Assembly: GCA_026770575.1 (NCBI GenBank)
Contig: MU657934.1
Coordinates: 1 to 10,987, forward strand
Length of the DNA: 10,987 nt
Origin: Pelagophyceae sp. CCMP2097
Taxonomy: Eukaryota; Sar; Pelagophyceae
Direction: 5' to 3'
The notes under the pieces are model-generated. The model was not told the DNA's origin. It saw only the letters and a program-made list of their open reading frames with translations, and ran no database searches. This document shows positions 8,138-10,987 of this stretch, piece by piece (position 1 is the first letter of the stretch; each line of letters opens with the position of its first letter). A program made the translations under genes and the position numbers.

Positions 8138-8148
8138 GGACGCGGGGC

Positions 8149-9477
8149 TCAGTAGCGGCCCCGCGGCGGGGCTCGCCGGTCGTCGTAGCCGCCGCCGCCG
8201 CGGTCGCCGCCGCCGCCGCCGCCGCTGCGTCGATCGTCGTAACCGCGGCGGTCGTCGCGGAAGCCGCCGCCGCCGCGCGCGTCGCCGCCGCCGCGCGTGT
8301 CGCCACCGCGGTCGCCGCCGCGGTCGCCGCCGCGGTCGCCGCCGCCGCGCACGTCGCCGCGGTCGTCGTGGCCGTTGTTGTAGCGCGGGCGCTCGCCGCC
8401 GCGGTCGCCACCGCGCTGCATGTCGCTGCCGCCGCCGCCGCCAAATCCGTATGCGTCGTAGCCGCTGCCGCCGCCGTAGCGCGGCGCGTCGCGCGCGTCG
8501 CGGCCGTCGCGGTACGGCGCCTCGGGGCGGCTGCGGCGGTCGTCGTCGCCGCGGCGGCGGTCGTCGCGTCCGCCGCGGTCGTCGTAGCCGTTGTTGTAGC
8601 GCGGGCGCTCGTCGCGGCGGTCGCCGCCCCCGCCGCGGTCGCCGCCGCCACCGCGGTAGCCGTCGCGGCCGCCGTCGCGACCGCGGTCGTCGCGGCGGTC
8701 GTCGCGGCCTTCGTAGCGGCCGCGATCGTCGTGGCCGCGGTTGTCGCCGTATCGCGGCCGGGGCGCCTCGCGGTTGCGGTCTGCGAGGCGCGAGTCCGCG
8801 GCGCCGAACGACACCGCCACCGTGAGGCCGCCCGTGACTTCGTAGGCGCGGTCTTTGGCGCGGTGCTCGTCGAAGCCGATCTCGAACTCGACAGTGCCGC
8901 CCCGCTCCAGCGCGTTGCCTGACCGAGAGGCGCCGTGAGCGCGCGCACGGGAGCCCGCCTTTGACACTTCTTTGGATCTTTGGGGCCTCTGGGCCGGCGT
9001 CTCTCTCCTGCCCGCGGCGTCGCGGTGGCTCGTGGCGGCGGGACGCACCGTCCTTGATCTGCGAGGCGTGGACGAAGAGGTCGTCGCCGACTTGCTCCTC
9101 CCTACGTGGCTCGCGTGGGGCCGCGGGCTGGCGTCGGGCCTCGCGGGGTGGGCCTCGCGGGGACGCGGCGAGGGATACATTTTGATGAAGCCAAAGCCGC
9201 GCTCGTTCCAGGCCACGACGAGGCCGGTGCGGCGCACGCCGTCGCCGCGGCCGATGCTGCTGCTGTGCGCCGGCGCCGCGACGGGCGCGTCCTCGTCGAC
9301 GGCGGGCGCGTCCTCGTCGGCGGCGGCGTCGTCGCCGTCGGTCTGCACCCCGCCGCGGGCGACGCGGTGCGGCGGGCCGCCCTCGCCGTCGTCGTCGCTG
9401 CGGCGGCTCGCCGGCGAGCGCGAGCGCGACCGCTCCTCGCGCGCGCCGTCGTCCAGCGGCGCCTCGTCGTCGGCCAT
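8149..9477 (-). CDS. Cold-shock-domain protein with RG/RGG-rich tail
   Basis: Start ATG at 9477; exons 9477-9179, 9101-9049 and 8918-8149 give 373 residues. Intron 9102-9178 (GTATCC...ACGTAG, 77 nt) and intron 8919-9048 (GTGCGT...GGTCAG, 130 nt) both restore the frame and rebuild the domain. Residues 1-80 are acidic with an RS-like patch (RSRSRSPASRR). The cold-shock domain spans about 84-150: GLVVAWNERGFGFIK carries the RNP1 motif and, after the first intron, GDDLFVHASQ carries RNP2; TVEFEIGFDE and AYEVTGG follow as later strands. The remaining 220 or so residues are a disordered Arg/Gly/Asp/Tyr tail with RPRYNNG and DDRGG motifs; a 25-bp DNA repeat codes for ERPRYNNG at 8371-8395 and 8587-8611. 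Y-box and plant CSP proteins share this layout; they bind single-stranded nucleic acid and act as mRNA chaperones. Its ATG is 128 bp from that of the divergent LSM1 gene. Confidence 0.85.
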   Translation of the reverse strand: MADDEAPLDDGAREERSRSRSPASRRSDDDGEGGPPHRVARGGVQTDGDDAAADEDAPAVDEDAPVAAPAHSSSIGRGDGVRRTGLVVAWNERGFGFIKMYPSPRPREAHPARPDASPRPHASHVGRSKSATTSSSTPRRSRTVRPAATSHRDAAGRRETPAQRPQRSKEVSKAGSRARAHGASRSGNALERGGTVEFEIGFDEHRAKDRAYEVTGGLTVAVSFGAADSRLADRNREAPRPRYGDNRGHDDRGRYEGRDDRRDDRGRDGGRDGYRGGGGDRGGGGDRRDERPRYNNGYDDRGGRDDRRRGDDDRRSRPEAPYRDGRDARDAPRYGGGSGYDAYGFGGGGGSDMQRGGDRGGERPRYNNGHDDRGDVRGGGDRGGDRGGDRGGDTRGGGDARGGGGFRDDRRGYDDRRSGGGGGGDRGGGGYDDRRAPPRGRY

Positions 9478-9605
9478 CCTGATGCGCAACTCCCGCCAAA
9501 CGATGAGCCTCGGCGAGTCGTGGGAAGGCACCAAAGCCACCTCAGCTTAAAGGCTTCTCCGAGGTTTTGCGCACACGCCGCGCCGCCGGCGCTCGACCCG
9601 CCGAA
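9478..9605. promoter_or_regulatory. Shared divergent promoter of cold-shock and LSM1 genes
   Basis: Only 128 bp lie between the two start codons, so both 5' UTRs and promoters must fit here. An inverted pair TGCGCAA (9483-9489) and TTGCGCA (9567-9573) sits near the two ends, and a less GC-rich core, CTTAAAGG (9546-9553), lies between. No classical TATA box is seen. Co-regulation of two mRNA-metabolism proteins is a reasonable inference. Confidence 0.5.
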
Positions 9606-10197
9606 ATGAGCGCGCCGATGCAGCCGGACCTGCCTGCGGCGGCGAGCCTCGTGGACCAGCTGGATAGGAAAGTCATGGTGAGCCATACCCCGCGACCTCT
9701 CGGCCCGCGCCGGCGCCCGCTCGCTCGCCGGCCGACGCGCGTTCAGGTCGTGCTCCTCGACGGGCGCCACCTCGTGGGCATCATGCGCTCCGTGGACCAG
9801 TTTTCGAACGTCGTTCTTGAAAACACCTTTGCGACCCACCGGCGTCCCGCGCCCTCGGCCCGTGGGCCCAAAGTCGAGACGACGCGTCATCGAGCTTTTC
9901 GCAGGAGCGGCGCACCATCTTGCCCGCGGACGGGCCGCCCGCGTACGGCGACTTCCCGCTCGGACTCTTCCTCGCGCGGGCCGGCGTCTCCGGGGCGCGC
10001 GCGTGTGCGTCGCCGGACTCTTCGCATCGCAGGTGCGCGGCGACGCCGTCGTCCTGCTGGGCGAGGTCTCGGAGGACCTGGAGACGGAAGCCGCGGGGTA
10101 CCCGCGCCACGTGTCCACTGAAACCATTGAGGAGCTGGAGAGCCAAGGCGTGGACACGACCGACGTCTCGTGGGACATCGAGGAAACGTTTTACTAA
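9606..10197 (+). CDS. LSM1: LSM1, Sm-like mRNA-decapping activator
   Basis: LSM1 is the defining subunit of the cytoplasmic LSM1-7 ring, which binds deadenylated mRNA 3' ends and promotes decapping in P-bodies. Exons 9606-9677, 9747-9830, 9905-9973 and 10033-10197 give 129 residues, close to the 133 of human LSM1. ASLVDQLDRKVM joins VVLLDGRHLVGIMRSVDQF and NVVLENTF (Sm1 motif), then ERRTIL, YGDFPLGLFL and VRGDAVVLLGEV (Sm2 motif). The C-terminal helix region is short and acidic (ETIEELESQG...WDIEETFY). Intron 1 (69 nt) is GTGAGC...TTCAG. Introns 2 (9831-9904) and 3 (9974-10032) give gap-free family alignment only if they start GCGACC and GCGCGG, that is, as GC-AG introns. All three are phase 0. 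A GT donor at 9986 would insert four residues into a conserved strand. Identity is firm; the exact donors are less so. Confidence 0.9.
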
Positions 10198-10432
10198 ATA
10201 CGGCCGCCTCTTCGACGCGCCAGTACGCGGCCTCGCCGACCCCTCGTCTTCCGCCGCCGCGACAGGGGCCGGCCGGGGCAGCGCCGCCGCGCGCCCGCAC
10301 TATCATGTGAGGGTGTGCGGAGCGTGGGCAGGGCCGCGCCCGCGTCGGCACTCGAGGCCCCAACCCGCGATTTCCCCAGCCGCAAAGGTGCGGCGCCCCG
10401 TTCGGGCGCCGGATTGCGGCGGGTTTCTGTGA
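10198..10432. other. Intergenic, no gene recognised
   Basis: This is the 3' flank of LSM1 and of the opposite-strand zinc-finger remnant. The frames that cross it are Arg/Ala-rich with no family resemblance. Nothing structured stands out. The palindrome TCTCTGCAGAGA lies just beyond it, inside the remnant. Confidence 0.4.
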
Positions 10433-10875
10433 TCAATCGAGAATCTCTCTGCAGAGATCGAATGCCCAGAAGTCCGGACGGGCGCAAGGAGTCGGCCGGT
10501 GCGCGCCGTCGTCTGTTCGACCATCGCCATAGCCGAGGCGCGCTTGTAGAGGAGCCGCGCCTCGTGGAAGTCCCGCGGCACGCCCTGGCCGTTCGCGCGA
10601 TGTTGAGTCGTGCCGGGATTTCCACTTGGTGCAGTGATTGCCGGCCTGCTCGCCGCAGACGCAGCACGGTTTCGGCCCAGCGGCCGGCGGCTGCTCGTCC
10701 GTCGGGGAAATCCGAGCCTCCTATCAACTCGCCCCTCGGCTGGGACCCGCGCCCGCCTGGGACTGGTTCACAGCCCCGAGTTCACCCGAAGCGTGTCAGC
10801 AGCGACCAAACTCGGCGACCCCAAGGCCGCTATAGCTAGCGCGAGCGCTAGCTGTGCCGAGGTTGGCCCGCGGGC
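10433..10875 (-). pseudogene. Degenerate MYND-type zinc-finger gene fragment
   Basis: An open frame downstream of a TAA at 10878 reads AQLALALAIAALGSPSLVAADTLR, ending at 10786. Intron 10721-10785 (GTGAAC...TTGATAG, 65 nt) links it in phase 0 to EARISPTDEQPPAAGPKP followed by CCVCGEQAGNHCTKWKSRH. The C-x2-C...C-x2 spacing and the CTK-x-KSRH wording match the first half of a MYND zinc finger, a protein-interaction module very common in some algae. However, the fourth Cys is Trp, the next Tyr-Cys pair is gone, and the frame then runs through unlike sequence to a TGA at 10433. In the alternative frame from about 10590, QGVPRDFHEARLLYKRAS resembles the expected continuation, so a frameshift near 10590 is likely. 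There is no start codon in the first segment; a 5' exon may lie outside the window. I read it as a decayed copy. Confidence 0.42.
10834..10853. repeat. Perfect 9-bp inverted repeat, 2-nt spacer
   Basis: AGCTAGCGC (10834-10842) and GCGCTAGCT (10845-10853) flank GA. It falls inside the Ala/Leu-rich coding segment of the zinc-finger remnant, so it may simply reflect codon composition. Confidence 0.6.
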
Positions 10876-10910
10876 TTAGGCGCTTCGGATGCCAGCGTTT
10901 TTTTTTGGCC

Positions 10911-10987
10911 AACTCGCACCGACGGATTTCGGTCCCGCGCCGGGAACTCCCCGACGCGCACCGCCGACGCAACTCGCGCCGACGGAT
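10911..10987. repeat. 17-bp direct repeat at the window edge, 60-bp period
   Basis: AACTCGCACCGACGGAT (10911-10927) recurs as AACTCGCGCCGACGGAT (10971-10987), with one mismatch and a 60-bp period; the second copy is cut by the window end. A T9 run (10898-10906) precedes the first copy. It could be the start of a longer tandem array. Confidence 0.7.

Larger units (their letters stand above)
7815..8148 (-). other. Intergenic region between two tandem minus-strand genes
   Basis: This 334-bp stretch holds the 3' UTR of the cold-shock gene and the promoter and 5' UTR of the large gene. Visible content is a G10 run at 7972-7981, a small inverted pair ATGC/GCAT at 7956-7967, a duplicated 14-mer at 8067-8094 and a perfect hairpin at 8109-8137. 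No extra gene is convincing: the Ala-rich frames across it are composition artefacts. Confidence 0.5.

Noticed and set aside
7966..8922. Plus-strand Ala/Val-rich frame of 318 codons
   Set aside because: It is the antisense of the RG-rich tail of the cold-shock gene, a pure composition artefact.
9986..10032. GT donor at 9986 for LSM1 intron 3
   Set aside because: It is in phase but adds four residues (ARAG) to a conserved Sm-fold strand and has a weak donor (GTCTCC); the GC donor at 9974 gives the family length.
10610..10879. Plus-strand frame of 89 codons near the right end
   Set aside because: The opposite strand shows family-like words (PSLVAADTLR, CCVCGEQ) and a matching intron; this frame is its shadow.

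Overview
The window looks like nuclear DNA of a compact, very GC-rich unicellular eukaryote, most likely a marine alga. Short spliceosomal introns (59-130 nt) interrupt several genes. An LSM1 mRNA-decay factor, a eukaryote-style cold-shock/RGG protein and an organelle-type repeat-RAP protein are present, and intergenic gaps are only 70-330 bp. The GC bias, RAP-repeat protein and MYND-like fragment would fit a pelagophyte such as Aureococcus or a similar alga; that placement is inference. There is no prokaryotic operon structure, tRNA, rRNA or CRISPR array.

Layout. 1-128: GC-rich edge with an 18-bp tandem repeat. 129-1244: an apparent DNA transposon of about 1.1 kb. It has short inverted ends (TATGGGTG...CACCCATA), an 8-bp flanking duplication (ATTTCGGT), AT-rich subterminal regions that share motifs, and an unrecognised gene (304-1136, +) in two frames. 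1428-3638 (+): an RRM, about ten 37-residue helical repeats and a C-terminal RAP domain, probably an organellar RNA-binding protein. 3707-7814 (-): one large five-exon gene of about 1,250 codons and unknown function, convergent with the RAP gene, with an ankyrin-like segment and low-complexity repeats. 7815-8148: 3' region of the next gene with a perfect hairpin and a 14-bp duplication. 8149-9477 (-): cold-shock-domain protein with an RG/RGG/YNNG tail, three exons. 9606-10197 (+): LSM1, four exons, divergent from the cold-shock gene across 128 bp; two of its three introns appear to begin with GC. 10433-10875 (-): a decayed MYND-type zinc-finger gene fragment with one clear intron. 10911-10987: a 17-bp direct repeat that reaches the window edge.

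Three of the recognisable genes are RNA-binding proteins: RRM/RAP (probably organelle), cold-shock/RGG (general mRNA binding) and LSM1 (cytoplasmic decapping activator). The last two share a promoter region and could be co-expressed, which is inference. The most novel items are the transposon-like unit with its orphan gene, the RRM-repeat-RAP fusion, and the GC-AG introns of LSM1. Exon joins were worked out by hand from reading frame, splice consensus and family alignment from memory; no search or transcript data were available.
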